64,000 bases of DNA from Erythrophleum ivorense (GCA_026724425.1 JAIUCV010000083.1:4946001-5010000); one strand, 5' to 3'; numbered from the stretch's first letter, positions 52,901 to 61,811 are shown. Made by a program: numbers and translations. The notes: generated by a model not told the origin, from the sequence alone.

Positions 52901-55674
52901 ATCTGTGCATGCATCGCATTCATTTAGATGATGAGACTAAGTCTAGCATTGAACCTCAGAGAAGGCTTAACCCCAATCTGAAGGAAGTAGTGAAGAAGGA
53001 GATACTTAAGTTGCTAGATGCTGGGATTATTTACCCTATTAGTGACAGCACTTGGATATCTCCTGTTCATTGCGTCCCAAAGAAAGGTGGAATGACTGTT
53101 GTTAGAAATGATAAAGATGAGCTCATCCCCACTAGAACTATTACAGGACATAGGATGTGCATAGACTATAGGAAGTTAAATGCAGCATCCCGCAAAGACC
53201 ATTTTCCGCTTCCTTTTATTGACCAAATGCTAGAACGTCTTGCAAACCATCCTTATTATTGTTTTCTAGATGGATATAGTGGGTTTTTCCAGATCCCCAT
53301 TCACCCTAATGATCAGGAAAAAACGACCTTTACTTGCCCTTACGGCACGTTTGCATATAGGCGCATGCCATTTGGTCTCTGTAACGCACCTGCTACGTTC
53401 CAGCGTTGTATGACGTCAATTTTTTCAGATCTAATAGAGGAAATGGTGGAGGTGTTCATGGACGACTTTAGCGTCTATGGCTCCACTTTTTCCTCATGTT
53501 TGCTCAATCTGTGCAGGGTGCTAAAGCGTTGCGAAGAGACGAACCTCGTCTTGAATTGGGAGAAGTGCCACTTCCTGGTCCAGGAAGGCATCGTGTTAGG
53601 TCATAAGATTTCCGAGAAGGGGATAGAAGTTGATAAAGCCAAGATAGATGTGATGCTGCAGCTACAGCCCCCGAAGACTGTGAAGGACATTAGAAGTTTT
53701 CTGGGTCACGCAGGTTTCTACAGGAGGTTCATTAAAGACTTCTCCAAGCTGGCTAGGCCATTGACGAGGTTGCTCTGCAAGGAAACGGAATTTGCGTTTG
53801 ATGACGAGTGCTTGAAGGCGTTCGACCTGATCAAGGCAGCTCTGGTTTCTGCCCCGATAGTACAGCCTCCAAACTGGGACCATCCGTTCGAGATCATGTG
53901 CGATGCAAGTAACTTCGCTGTAGGTGCTGTTCTGGGTCAGAGGATAGATAAGAAGCTTCACGTGATCTACTACGCCAGTCGCACCATGGATGATGCTCAA
54001 AGCCGATACGCCACAACGGAAAAGGAATTACTTGCCGTGGTTTTCGCCTTTGAAAAGTTCAGAAGTTATTTGGTGGGTTCGAAGGTCACTGTATACACTG
54101 ATCATGCAGCTCTTAGGCACATCCTTGCAAAGAAAGACACCAAGCCCAGATTACTCAGATGGATTTTGCTGCTTCAGGAGTTTGATATGGAGATTGTTGA
54201 TAAGCCCGGGATCGAGAATGGAGTGGCAGATCACTTGTCCAGGATGAGGGTTGAGGATGCAATACCAATAAACGATTCAATGCCAGAGGAACAGCTTATG
54301 GCAATTGAGGTTCTACGCAGAGGCTACGAAGCCAAGGTCAAACTCGATGAAGTCAGCACCCTGCAAGATGAGAATCTGCCCTGGTACACAGATATGGTGA
54401 ATTACTTAGTATGTGGAGATGTGCCAAAGGACCTGGATCCTTACAAGAAGAAGAAACTCTTCAGGGAAGCTTCACACTACTTCTGGGATGAACCTTACCT
54501 ATACAAGAGAGGTTCTGACGGCCTTTTCAGGAGATGCATAGCTGAACAGGAGGTCAATGGAGTTCTTGAGCATTGCCATGGTTCTGCTTACGGGGGACAC
54601 TTTGCAACCTTCAAAACAGTTCAGAAGATACTTCAGGCAGGTTTATGGTGGCCAAGCATCTTCAAGGACGCTCAATCTTTCATATCTAAGTGCGATCCAT
54701 GCCAAAGAGCTGGGAATATCAGCAAGAGAAATGAAATGCCTCAGAATCCCATCTTAGAGGTTGAGGTTTTTGATGTCTGGGGTATTGATTTTATGGGACC
54801 CTTCAACCCAGCTTCTCATGGAAACAGTTATATCTTGGTAGCTGTTGATTATGTTTCAAAATGGGTAGAAGCTATAGCGTGCGTCACCAACGACCACAAG
54901 CCTGTGATCAAGCTTTTCAAAAACATCATTTTTCCCAGATTTGGAGTGCCAAGAGTGGTAATAAGTGATGGGGGATCCCACTTTATCAATAAGGTGTTTG
55001 AGAGTCTTCTCAAGAAACATGGTGTTAAACACAAAGTAGCCACACCTTATCACCCACAAACTAGTGGACAGGTTGAAGTATCCAACAAGCAGATAAAGGC
55101 CATTTTGAACAAGGTTGTGGGGATATCAAGGAGAGACTGGGCAGTTAAGTTAGATGAAACTCTCTGGGCTTACAGGACCGCCTTCAAGACTCCTATAGGA
55201 AGGACACCTTTCCAGCTGCTTTACGGGAAAGCTTGCCATCTGCCGGTGGAAATTGAGTACAAGGCAGTTTGGGCCACTAAGCTTCTGAACTTTGATCTGA
55301 AGTCAGCACAGGAGAAAAGGGTAACCGACTTGCACGAGTTAGAAGAGATCAGACTTGATGCTTTTGAGAACTCAAGGATCTATAAGGAGAGAACAAAAGC
55401 CTTTCATGATAAGACGATCCTACGAAAGGAACTCAAATCCGGTGATGACGTGTTACTCTTCAACTCAAGGCTGAAGTTATTCCCAGGGAAGCTGAAATCA
55501 AGATGGTCAGGACCTTTCAAGATAAAGGAAGTTTTGCCCTATGGAGCTGTAACGTTAGTCAGAAACGATGGGGTTGAATTCACTGTGAATGGTCAGAGGG
55601 TCAAACGCTACATGGCTGATCAGACCATACCAGAGGGGGTATCAATTCCTCTCTATGAACCTCCCCAAACCTGA
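49903..55674 (+). CDS. Gag-Pol polyprotein, Athila-clade Ty3/gypsy
   Basis: One 1,923-residue frame encodes all replication enzymes without a frameshift. Gag domain is about residues 100-255. A Gln/Pro-rich linker (about 375-440) follows, and I see no CCHC zinc knuckle. The aspartic protease has CDLGASVSLMP with the aspartate at 690. Reverse transcriptase spans about 1050-1230 with FMDD at 1185-1188. RNase H has aspartates at 1334 (MCDAS) and 1400 (YTDH). Integrase has the zinc-binding H1559, H1566, C1597, C1600, then D1629, D1689 and E1725 with the expected D-x35-E spacing. The C-terminus has a GPF motif (RWSGPFKI) and no chromodomain. The start is the first ATG after the leader. Every catalytic residue I looked for is present, so the protein is probably functional. 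Processing presumably is by its own protease. Confidence 0.95.
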   Translation: MQTRSKGSGNLIHYLDDINRLNRSSRVPVEQVREDNQGHQVREENQAPPTEDTQCVDNMAEPQRAARPIGAGDAPNTHTQRQGIVPPAVQNNNFEIKLGMINLVQNKMFHGLPCEDPIDHLDEFDRLCNLTKVIGVSEDAIKLRLFPLTLGEKAHQWEKNLPHNSITTWNECKKAFLAKFFSTGRTAKLRTEISGFHQKNGETFSEAWERFKCYTSQCPHHGFSNESLLSTMYRGVLPRYRHMLDTASNEDFLNQDVEDGWQLVENIARSDGNNNEEYDRTNRSSVESDDKLKKEVKGLNEKLDKLLQAQSTMKHVHFVSEDEYVPVQEGEIDQQVEEVSYVQNNQGGYNKGYYTYKANPNLSYRSTNVANPQDQVYPPQAPQSQSTQQQAQPQQQQVFVPRGQFVSQQGGYPPRQHQGAPPGFAPPQVQAPQPQEPDMKAMLQQLLQGQANGAMEMSKKMADMNNKFETLNTRIQVLESNVASSSSATPGQLPGKAVQNPKEYAHAITLRSGKELPGRSRDQKVNGDIEDQEGEDYIEDLTQENHPEVELDVQTRPVDRVSPPSLKKPVEPKQKETLFVPRPYKPPLPFPGRFKKQLVEKYKAIFDKQMKEIEVRMPIIDAFMLVPPYQKFLKDAVMERTKELQGMVVLSHECSAIIQRKVIQKKLGDPGSFTLPCSLGPLAFNNCLCDLGASVSLMPLSVAKSLGFDKFKPCKISLVLADRSVRLPTGLLEDLPIRIGNVEVPTDFIVLEMDEEPKDPLILGKPFLATAGAVIDVRKGKIDLNLGKDFKMKFDIKDAMRKPTIEGQIFYIEEMDQLADELLEELSLKDHLQITLTKTGESGFLNEESLSYEKMLDSHMAAVVSEPFEELSWSGSEVKEVSNAVSGEVNMTDSTADSTCIPSSATLRPGNADSIRRLDKAIKLSSEEPEDWSELKAPKVDLKPLPQGLEYAFLGPNSTYPVIVNASLSPDQLHSLLTELKKFRKAIGYSLDDITGISPDLCMHRIHLDDETKSSIEPQRRLNPNLKEVVKKEILKLLDAGIIYPISDSTWISPVHCVPKKGGMTVVRNDKDELIPTRTITGHRMCIDYRKLNAASRKDHFPLPFIDQMLERLANHPYYCFLDGYSGFFQIPIHPNDQEKTTFTCPYGTFAYRRMPFGLCNAPATFQRCMTSIFSDLIEEMVEVFMDDFSVYGSTFSSCLLNLCRVLKRCEETNLVLNWEKCHFLVQEGIVLGHKISEKGIEVDKAKIDVMLQLQPPKTVKDIRSFLGHAGFYRRFIKDFSKLARPLTRLLCKETEFAFDDECLKAFDLIKAALVSAPIVQPPNWDHPFEIMCDASNFAVGAVLGQRIDKKLHVIYYASRTMDDAQSRYATTEKELLAVVFAFEKFRSYLVGSKVTVYTDHAALRHILAKKDTKPRLLRWILLLQEFDMEIVDKPGIENGVADHLSRMRVEDAIPINDSMPEEQLMAIEVLRRGYEAKVKLDEVSTLQDENLPWYTDMVNYLVCGDVPKDLDPYKKKKLFREASHYFWDEPYLYKRGSDGLFRRCIAEQEVNGVLEHCHGSAYGGHFATFKTVQKILQAGLWWPSIFKDAQSFISKCDPCQRAGNISKRNEMPQNPILEVEVFDVWGIDFMGPFNPASHGNSYILVAVDYVSKWVEAIACVTNDHKPVIKLFKNIIFPRFGVPRVVISDGGSHFINKVFESLLKKHGVKHKVATPYHPQTSGQVEVSNKQIKAILNKVVGISRRDWAVKLDETLWAYRTAFKTPIGRTPFQLLYGKACHLPVEIEYKAVWATKLLNFDLKSAQEKRVTDLHELEEIRLDAFENSRIYKERTKAFHDKTILRKELKSGDDVLLFNSRLKLFPGKLKSRWSGPFKIKEVLPYGAVTLVRNDGVEFTVNGQRVKRYMADQTIPEGVSIPLYEPPQT
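51561..51586 (+). repeat. TCGA-dyad module within gag-pol (Gag/protease linker)
   Basis: gcagactcgaccagttgatc then gagtta matches the leader and U3 modules almost word for word. It is translated here (about residues 553-562, TRPVDRV) in a poorly conserved linker between Gag and protease, where an insertion would be tolerated. A preceding agctcgatgt matches the left part of the 55847 copy. Confidence 0.7.
52578..52650 (+). repeat. TCGA-dyad modules within gag-pol (protease/RT linker)
   Basis: Three partial copies occur close together: gactcgacg at 52579, gcagactcgacgtgcatccc followed by gagtt at 52588-52612, and gcagactcgatcagg at 52636-52650. They encode about residues 893-916, a variable linker between protease and reverse transcriptase. 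Confidence 0.65.
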
Positions 55675-56265
55675 ACGGTAAAGCGGTCAAGCTTAGAGAC
55701 CTTAAACAAGCTCGCTTGGGAGGAATTCCCATGTTTATCTTTGTATATACCCTTTCAATTATGCTTTGTTTAGTGTTTATGGTGGCAGGAAAAAGAGTTT
55801 GAGCATGAAGTGATCAGAAAGCAAAAATTTGGAAGGTGTTTGATCAAACTCGATATGCAGACTCGACATGTCACATCGAGTTTGCACGCCGAGTTAACCA
55901 GGTTTCATCTGAAATTTAAATTTTGAATTGTGAGTGAGTTTCACTCTCTCTTGAGCGCGTGAGACCTCTAAAAGCCTGCCCCTTTCACCTTTTTACTGTT
56001 CCTTGCTCAGAATCACATCAGTCTTTTGACTCCTCTTTTTCCCTGATAAAATTACAACCACCCATTTTCCTTTATCCCTTTTATCTACTTCTAATTTTCG
56101 CTATACCCTATTTATTTTTCCCCTTGTTCACATCGAAAAATCATTTTCACTCTCCTCTCCCATTCGATCGCTTTCACTCTCCCTTCTCTCAAAAACAGAT
56201 CGCCTTCTTCTTTTCTCTCTTCACTCGATCGATTCAGCTCTTGTCCTTTGCAATTTCGTGATAAC
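55675..56265. other. Spacer between gag-pol and the downstream gene
   Basis: No conserved coding frame is visible in these 591 bp. A TCGA-dyad module lies at 55847-55896. From about 56020 the strand becomes CT-rich (tctcctctcccattcgatcg, cactctcccttctctc), which resembles a plant 5' UTR. A ccctatttattttt word near 56105 could be a weak TATA-like element, and aaaaacag ending at 56198 could be a splice acceptor. Either an internal promoter or splicing from the genomic RNA could feed the next gene; the sequence does not decide. Confidence 0.5.
55847..55896 (+). repeat. TCGA-dyad module after gag-pol
   Basis: aactcgatatgcagactcga is followed by catgtcacatcgagtttgca and cgccgagtta. This is the longest full copy: two forward ACTCGA words followed by two reverse-complement CGAGTT words, in noncoding DNA 173 bp after the Gag-Pol stop. 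Confidence 0.75.
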
Positions 56266-58747
56266 ATGAACCGTTTTGAGAGATTGTTGACTAGAGCCAA
56301 GTAAGAGCGTTATTTTCAGCCCTAGACTTCGAAATTGTTGAACCTTTAGGTTGAAGTTTTGAGTTTCTCTGGGTCCATTGTGTTTGTTTGCATGTTCAAT
56401 TGCAAGATTGAGTTCATTTGTGCCTTGGTTTTGTTCTGAACTTTCCTATCAATTGCTTCTCATTCGCTTGCACAAGTTGAATTCTGGGTTTTGTTCTAAG
56501 TCGGAATTATTTTGAGAAGAAACCTCACACTCTATGATTCGATTGCCTGAATTTGAATTGAATTAAAAGCTATCGAGTTTGATGTTAGCTTTCTTTTCCA
56601 GCTCGCACTTGTTCTAAGTTGCTTGATTGAGTTTCGTTTTCCAAGTCTGTGAAGTCCAAATCGGTGTAGTTACTCTCTGATAGCTTGATAATCGCTTTCT
56701 TGGTCTTAATTGATTGTTGAATGTTTCACTTCCACCTTGCGGTTTCATAGCTCTCTGTTTTTGACTGTCCTTTTTCATTCGGTACCAACTCGATGTGCAC
56801 ACTCGGTCAACCCACCTCGAGTTAGCTATTCAAGAGCTAAAAGTTTTGTAAACTCGACTTGGCATACCGAGTTTGAACGTCGAGTGTGTGTATAAGCGGC
56901 TAATATCTATGATTGTTTATCCTTCCAGGTTGCGTAAACCACCGCGCCCTACCACAGAAGAAGTGCGCAAGCGACTTACTCGAGCCATGGATAAGAATAA
57001 GAAAGCGGTAATATCACAGGGAAAGAAACCCGTGGAAACGGATGAAACAGAGAGTGATAGTGAGGAACAGAGCCAGCAGGGCGAAGCTGATCCGTTTGTT
57101 GAACAAGAACAAGGCTCTGAGCAAAAGGAAGCGAACTTTGACAGCGATGACAGCGGTTGTGAAATCGAAGAAGTGAAGCCGGTTAGGAGTTCGAAACGCA
57201 CCCCTCCTCTGAGACCCGATTCCGCACAGTTGCTAGAGATTCTAAAGTGGATGAGGTTCACAGGAACAAGGTATCCTCACCAAGACACATTGCGTGAACT
57301 AGGGATAAAGAGAGATGTTGAATACCTTGCAGAGATGTGCGGTCTTGCCACGATGATGAGCCATCGCTGCGGCGCATTTAAGGAGGAGACTTGTCAGTTC
57401 CTATGTTCGTTGGTTGTACACTTTTATGCTGATGAACCAGAGGTAGAATCAGACGGTGGACTAGGCTATATCACGTTTAGCGTGAACGGAGAAACCCACT
57501 CTCTCACCACCAATCAGATCGATGTCCTGTTTGGGTTCCCAAGCGGTCAAGGATGTGCAAGAGAGTTTGACCGGTCTGAGCTACTGTCGCTTTGGAGAAC
57601 CATTGGCGGCAAGGAAGAGTATGCTTCTGCAAGGTCAAAGAGTGCTCAAATTCGAAGTCCAGTAATCAGATACCTCCATAAGGCCATTGCTCACACCTTC
57701 TTTGCCAGAACGGTCACGGGTAACATCAACGAAGGGGAACTTCAGTTTCTGGATGCGGCAATTGGGAGTGTGACCGATTTCACCAGCGAGGGAGTCCCAT
57801 TAGCGGGGGATATTTCTGATACAGGACCGACTATAGCTCTGCTCGACCAATTCCTCTATTACAGAACTTGGGCATCGACTATGTACAAGAAGAGGGTAAA
57901 AGGAGAGCTCAGCATTGGAGGACTAGTGACTCCTATTCTAGTTGCTTGTGGTATTGACTTGATGGGCGAGGAGTATGATCCAAGGTGGATTGACATCCCG
58001 TACCTCACCAAGACCGGTTTCCTAGACAGGAAGAAGATTGAAGGAAAATTTGCCTACAAGTTCCACCATCCTCTGACTGATACAGAAGTTTTGCTGCCAT
58101 TACCGTGTGTAGAGTACACAAACGTGAGGAGAGGGGAGAATGTCAACTTCTGCCCACCACTTGAGATGGTTTATGATACCTCCTATATGCAGAAACCGCA
58201 GTGTCAGCCTGACACTCCTGCTGAAGTCAGCGCCAACAGCTCAGAGGAGTTTGATTTTGAGGACTACGAAGCGCCAAGGCAAGGTGCTTCTGTAAAAGCC
58301 GCCCACAAGCACATCGGTCTTCTCAAGAAATGGAATAAGTATCAGGGAAAGATCATCAAGTCTTTGAAGAGCACGGTCAGCGAGATGAAGGAACAAATCA
58401 AGGAGCTTCAGCGTAAAGTAAACGGGTCTTCAAGCAAGACTACACGGGAAGTGGGAACAGAGCCTATGGTCATGGAGAGAAGCCGCTCCCTTGTGCTTGA
58501 AGCTAGGCGCCATTTCCCCATTGACCCACCGAGATCGTCTTCATTTGAGCCGAGAGAATTCAAGAGGAGAGCTGTGCGGTTTGCAACGTTGGTTCTGCCA
58601 GGCTCGACCTCCAGAGAGGAACCTCACATCGAGCCAGACGCTGAAGAAGGAGAAAGCCCAAACAACGAACTCGAGCAGCATTCACTTCCAGCATACACAC
58701 GTGAGAGTATGGAGGAGTCTGTTGATTCCTTCTTCTCCCATCCTTGA
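56266..58747 (+). CDS. ATHILA ORF-1-like ('env-like' position) protein, predicted two-exon gene
   Basis: The long open frame runs 56873-58747, but it opens with TTG; the first ATGs in it are 56909 and 56987 (gccATGG, good context). A better model is a first exon at 56266-56300 (ATG, 11 codons plus two bases), an intron at 56301-56928, and exon 2 from 56929 to the stop, joined in frame. The product would be about 618 residues. Visible parts: a basic N-terminus, an acidic low-complexity stretch, a conserved globular region starting around GTRYPHQDTLRELGI and including a FGFPSGQG segment, and near the C-terminus a heptad-like Lys/Glu-rich coiled coil (58292-58420). The globular part resembles the plant ATHILA ORF-1 family. 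I see no signal peptide or convincing membrane segment, so 'envelope' is only positional. Function unknown. Confidence 0.8.
56787..56825 (+). repeat. TCGA-dyad module in predicted intron (copy 1)
   Basis: aactcgatgtgcacactcgg is followed by tcaacccacctcgagttag. It matches the 55847 copy at its left arm and the U3 copy (atcaaccacctcgagttgg) at its right arm. Confidence 0.7.
56851..56886 (+). repeat. TCGA-dyad module in predicted intron (copy 2)
   Basis: aactcgacttggcataccga is followed by gtttgaacgtcgagtg. It is a more degenerate copy, only 26 bp after copy 1 and 42 bp before the predicted splice acceptor. Confidence 0.6.
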
Positions 58748-58856
58748 GGTAACAACTCCATCTTCATTGTATATACCATTTCATTTGTTTTTTTTATTGG
58801 TTTTTGATTCTTGAACCCTTCTCCTTTCTTTTGTTACACAAGGGACTGTGTAATTC

Positions 58857-58872
58857 AAGTTTGGGGGAGGGG
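58857..58872 (+). other. Polypurine-tract-like motif 1
   Basis: aagtttgggggagggg lies about 110 bp after the ORF-1-like stop codon. It shares aagtttggggg with the terminal polypurine tract. It could act as an internal plus-strand primer; that is inference. Confidence 0.5.
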
Positions 58873-59521
58873 TTGAGATGTATTTGACCTTGTGTTCTGT
58901 TTTCTTATCTCAAATTTTTGCATCATGTAAGGCATAGAAAAACACATAAAAATTTGAAAAATTTTCGAAAAATCCAAAAATATTCATGTAGTTGCATTCA
59001 TATTTGTTAGATTAAGTTTCCATTGCATCACATAGATTCATAATCATGCTGCATTGTTGATACAGCCTTGTAAAATAACAGTCTCATGCGATATGATTTG
59101 TGCCTTGGTTTCTGGTTCTCTGATGCATTAGGGTGAGAATGAAGCATTTAAAACGAACCGTGTTTAACTTGATCACATCATGACATGCACATCTCACTTG
59201 ATCACTGCTGCGAATTGAGGCTTATCCCTGTTTATCTGAACCTTAATCTTAACTTTTAAATATCATTGCATGCATTGAAAGCAACTCATGGATAGCATAC
59301 ATATCTGGACAATCTTTTCCCATTTGTTTATCCTCTTGTTTGTCCAGGTAATTTTCTTTCCCGCACCCTGAACACTTTAGCCTTTTCATTCAAACCCCCA
59401 TTACTCTTGCGTGTGCTTGTGAGGCCTTATTTCGATTATGCTTAGCAGAACGTGTTGAGTTTAAACCGGCAAGAGTAGGATGTCTAGGTATCTAGTTCGT
59501 TTCTGGGTTTGTTTTCAGGCT

Positions 59522-59534
59522 AAGTTTGGGGGTG
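59522..59534 (+). other. Polypurine-tract-like motif 2
   Basis: aagtttgggggtg is identical over 13 bases to the terminal tract at 60361-60373, yet lies 839 bp upstream of it. It follows a gttttcag splice-acceptor-like word. Confidence 0.55.
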
Positions 59535-60360
59535 ATATCTTGAGCGCTATGGTTTCATTTTCAGAAAGTGGGAAAAGAAAGTTGTTTTGATTAAGGCCAG
59601 GGAGTTGTTTTGTGTTTCAAAAGGGTCTAGTAAAGGTTTGGGAATAGTTTTAAGAAAGAAAAGAAAAAGGGGGTTCTAAGTTAAAAGAAAAGAAGGCAAT
59701 TGTCTCAGCTGTTTAAAAGAAAGAAAGGAGTTCCCTAAGTGTTAGGTTTCCCAAACCGCTAGATGTTACCATAAGATCACCTCTCTCTTGGCTAGTTCAC
59801 AAAAGAAAAAGAAGAAAAGAGCAAGTGCTCCTCTGAGTCTAAAGGCGCAAAGCCTATTTGGTAGTTAGGAGTCGTTCTTGGTTTTTCTGGGGTTCGGGTA
59901 CTGACGCTATCGAGTCAGAGCTAGGTAGTTAGAGGTTCTGCTCTTGCATCCTCCTGGGTTATAACTCTTAGCCTTCTGCCAAAGCATAGTCATTTTCTTG
60001 AGAGATCCCTGCTCTTTAAACCGTTTTATGACTTTAAGAAACCTTCTTCTTCTCTTGGCCTTTACCTTGAACCAAATGAGTTGCTAATTTGCATGTTTAT
60101 GATTCATTGTTCACCATAATAAATGTTAAAGGGATTTTGCTGATAAGAATGCATTGTTTGAGTGACTGTGAAGTTGGATTGATCTTGTTAAGCTTGGTTA
60201 CGAATTTCAGGAAGTAGCTCTCACCTTGATGCATTTTAGAACCGTAAACTTGGACATATATCAAATCATTTTTGCTTGTTGTTTTTGGCTGTATCAGCTC
60301 GTTTTCAAACCTCATCCCTTTCTTTATTCTTGTTTGTTTGCTTGAGGGCAAGCAAAAGAT

Positions 60361-60374
60361 AAGTTTGGGGGTGT
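60361..60374 (+). other. Polypurine tract (plus-strand primer)
   Basis: aagtttgggggtgt directly abuts the first base of the 3' LTR (60375). Position and purine run fit the RNase H-resistant primer for plus-strand DNA synthesis in Ty3/gypsy elements. Confidence 0.85.
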
Positions 60375-61806
60375 TGATGTACATATATTTCAACCTGTTT
60401 TAGCATCATTTATCCATCGCTTTCGTGCATTTATCACATCATTCCACTACCATTTACATCCATATGCATCCACTTCTCTTAGATGATAGTTTGCATAAGC
60501 ATTTGCATCAATCCTTGCATTATTTGCCATTTCAGGTACTTTTGGAGCAGATGGAGTGTTGGCCAAGGAATGGGATGAAGTGAAGCTCAAGGAAGGAGAT
60601 GGAGTGATGGCCAAGAAAGAAGTAGAAGCAAACTCGACCTACGGACTCGATCAACCACCTCGAGTTGGTGCCAAAGGTGGCGCCTTTACACGGACTCGAC
60701 GAGTACATCGAGTCGGTGGTCGAGTTGGTGCCAAAGGTGGCACCTTTACGCAGACTCGACCAGATCACATGAAGTTGGCACCTCGAGTCTGCAGCACGTG
60801 TTATTTTTACTTTTTTTTCTAAAACCTAGTATAAAAGGCCAAATGATGTCATTTGTGTCAGACATCTTCTTTTTACTCTGACTAAGTTGAAAATCGCCTC
60901 TAGGGTTCTTATTTTGCATTTTCATATTGCTTCTTTGTCTTTGAGATTTTGCAACTATTTCCTTCAATAAAGTTGTTTAGTTTTCAATCCTCTTTCTAAT
61001 GATGCAAGTTTTATCAATTTCTGGGTTTGATTTCTGTATGGCGATTTCTGAGTAGTCTATTTAGGGTTCTTGAGGTTTGGGTCAGATTAGTGAAAATCCA
61101 TGATTACCCAGGGTGTTTAAGCTTTGAATTTCTGATTTCCCTTCTTGATTAGTGAACTTAATGCTTTTTCCTCTATGATTAATTGGAATTTGAAATTAGG
61201 CATTTCAGCACCCAGAAGGTGTTTGATGAAATGCCTGAACCAGCTTTTACAAGAAATTTGCATATCATACCTAGGATACTAGTTGCCTTGATTGCATTTT
61301 AGCATTTGCAAACTGTTTCTTAATGCTTGTTAGTGTGCATTTCGCCATGAGAGTGGGTCTGGAAGCATACTAACTCGATAGCTCCTGCCACGAGAGTGGA
61401 TTTGCTAGTTGTCGAGTTTGCAGCTGAGGGACTAGCTCTGCTTGAGTTTTGTTGAACACCCTAGTGTTAGTCATGGAGATTCATTAGTCAATGACACCCA
61501 CTCCTCAGGATCCTTTGTCTTTAATTGTTTCTCATCTTGTGTTTGTTACTTAAGTTATCTTTTATCTTTTATTTTATTGCATTCTGTTCAATCTAGATTT
61601 CAGTTCATAATTATCAGCTTGCATTTACCTCTGTTCATTTCATAAGTTGATAGATTACATTCTCATATTTGAATTGGCTTGACTTAATTAGACTTGATCG
61701 CATCCTGATTGCATAGCTTCACACCCGATTTGGATTGACTCCTTTTTACACTGCAGCGATATGATAGTGTAGCTAGGGTAATTGTTTAGTAAAAATCCTA
61801 CTATCA
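60375..61806 (+). repeat. 3' LTR (1,432 bp)
   Basis: It is collinear with 48281-49712 at a fixed offset of 12,094 bp. I found two substitutions (T60925 for G48831, T61165 for C49071) and no indels. It has the same G-box (60795), TATA box (60830) and AATAAA (60966). Such low divergence means insertion was recent. Confidence 0.97.
60966..60971 (+). terminator. Polyadenylation signal in 3' LTR
   Basis: AATAAA within the presumed R region of the 3' LTR, the expected place for 3' end formation of the element's RNA. Plant signals are loose, so this is a position-based call. Confidence 0.5.
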
Positions 61807-61811
61807 TTCCT
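61807..61811. other. Target-site duplication, right copy (TTCCT)
   Basis: The same five bases lie at 48276-48280. Removing the element and one copy restores the satellite phase gaagttcctctcaaggaatg, so no satellite DNA was lost. Confidence 0.95.

Larger units (their letters stand above)
56301..56928 (+). other. Predicted 628-bp intron in the ATHILA ORF-1-like gene
   Basis: Donor is gccaa/gtaaga at 56300/56301. Acceptor is tttatccttccag ending at 56928, with a pyrimidine-rich tract and a ctaat branch-point-like word at about 56900, ~25 bases upstream. The exons join in the same frame. Without splicing, the short first frame ends at a TAA that overlaps the donor. Two TCGA-dyad modules (56787-56825 and 56851-56886) lie inside, close to the acceptor. 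All signals were seen by eye; there is no transcript evidence. Confidence 0.65.
58748..60374 (+). other. Long 3' noncoding region of the element
   Basis: About 1.6 kb between the ORF-1-like stop codon and the 3' LTR has no credible coding frame on either strand; a 98-codon minus-strand frame at 60097-60393 runs into the LTR and looks like chance. The region holds two extra polypurine-tract-like words (58857 and 59522), an A/G-rich tract at about 59560-59830, and the true polypurine tract at its end. A long noncoding stretch here is usual for Athila elements. Confidence 0.7.
48281..61806 (+). mobile_element. Complete Athila-clade Ty3/gypsy LTR retrotransposon
   Basis: Full structure is visible: TG...CA LTRs of 1,432 bp each, a 5-bp target-site duplication, a tRNA-Asp primer site, Gag-Pol in the order gag-protease-RT-RNase H-integrase, a further gene between pol and the 3' LTR, and a polypurine tract abutting the 3' LTR. 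The integrase-last pol order is Ty3/gypsy. The tRNA-Asp primer, lack of a chromodomain, and an ATHILA ORF-1-like gene downstream place it in the Athila lineage. LTRs differ at two sites I found (G48831/T60925, C49071/T61165), about 0.14 percent. No stop or frameshift breaks the main frames, so it may be autonomous. Confidence 0.95.

Noticed and set aside
56266..58747. Calling the downstream gene a true envelope protein
   Set aside because: No signal peptide, fusion-like segment or convincing membrane span is visible; only the position matches an envelope gene.
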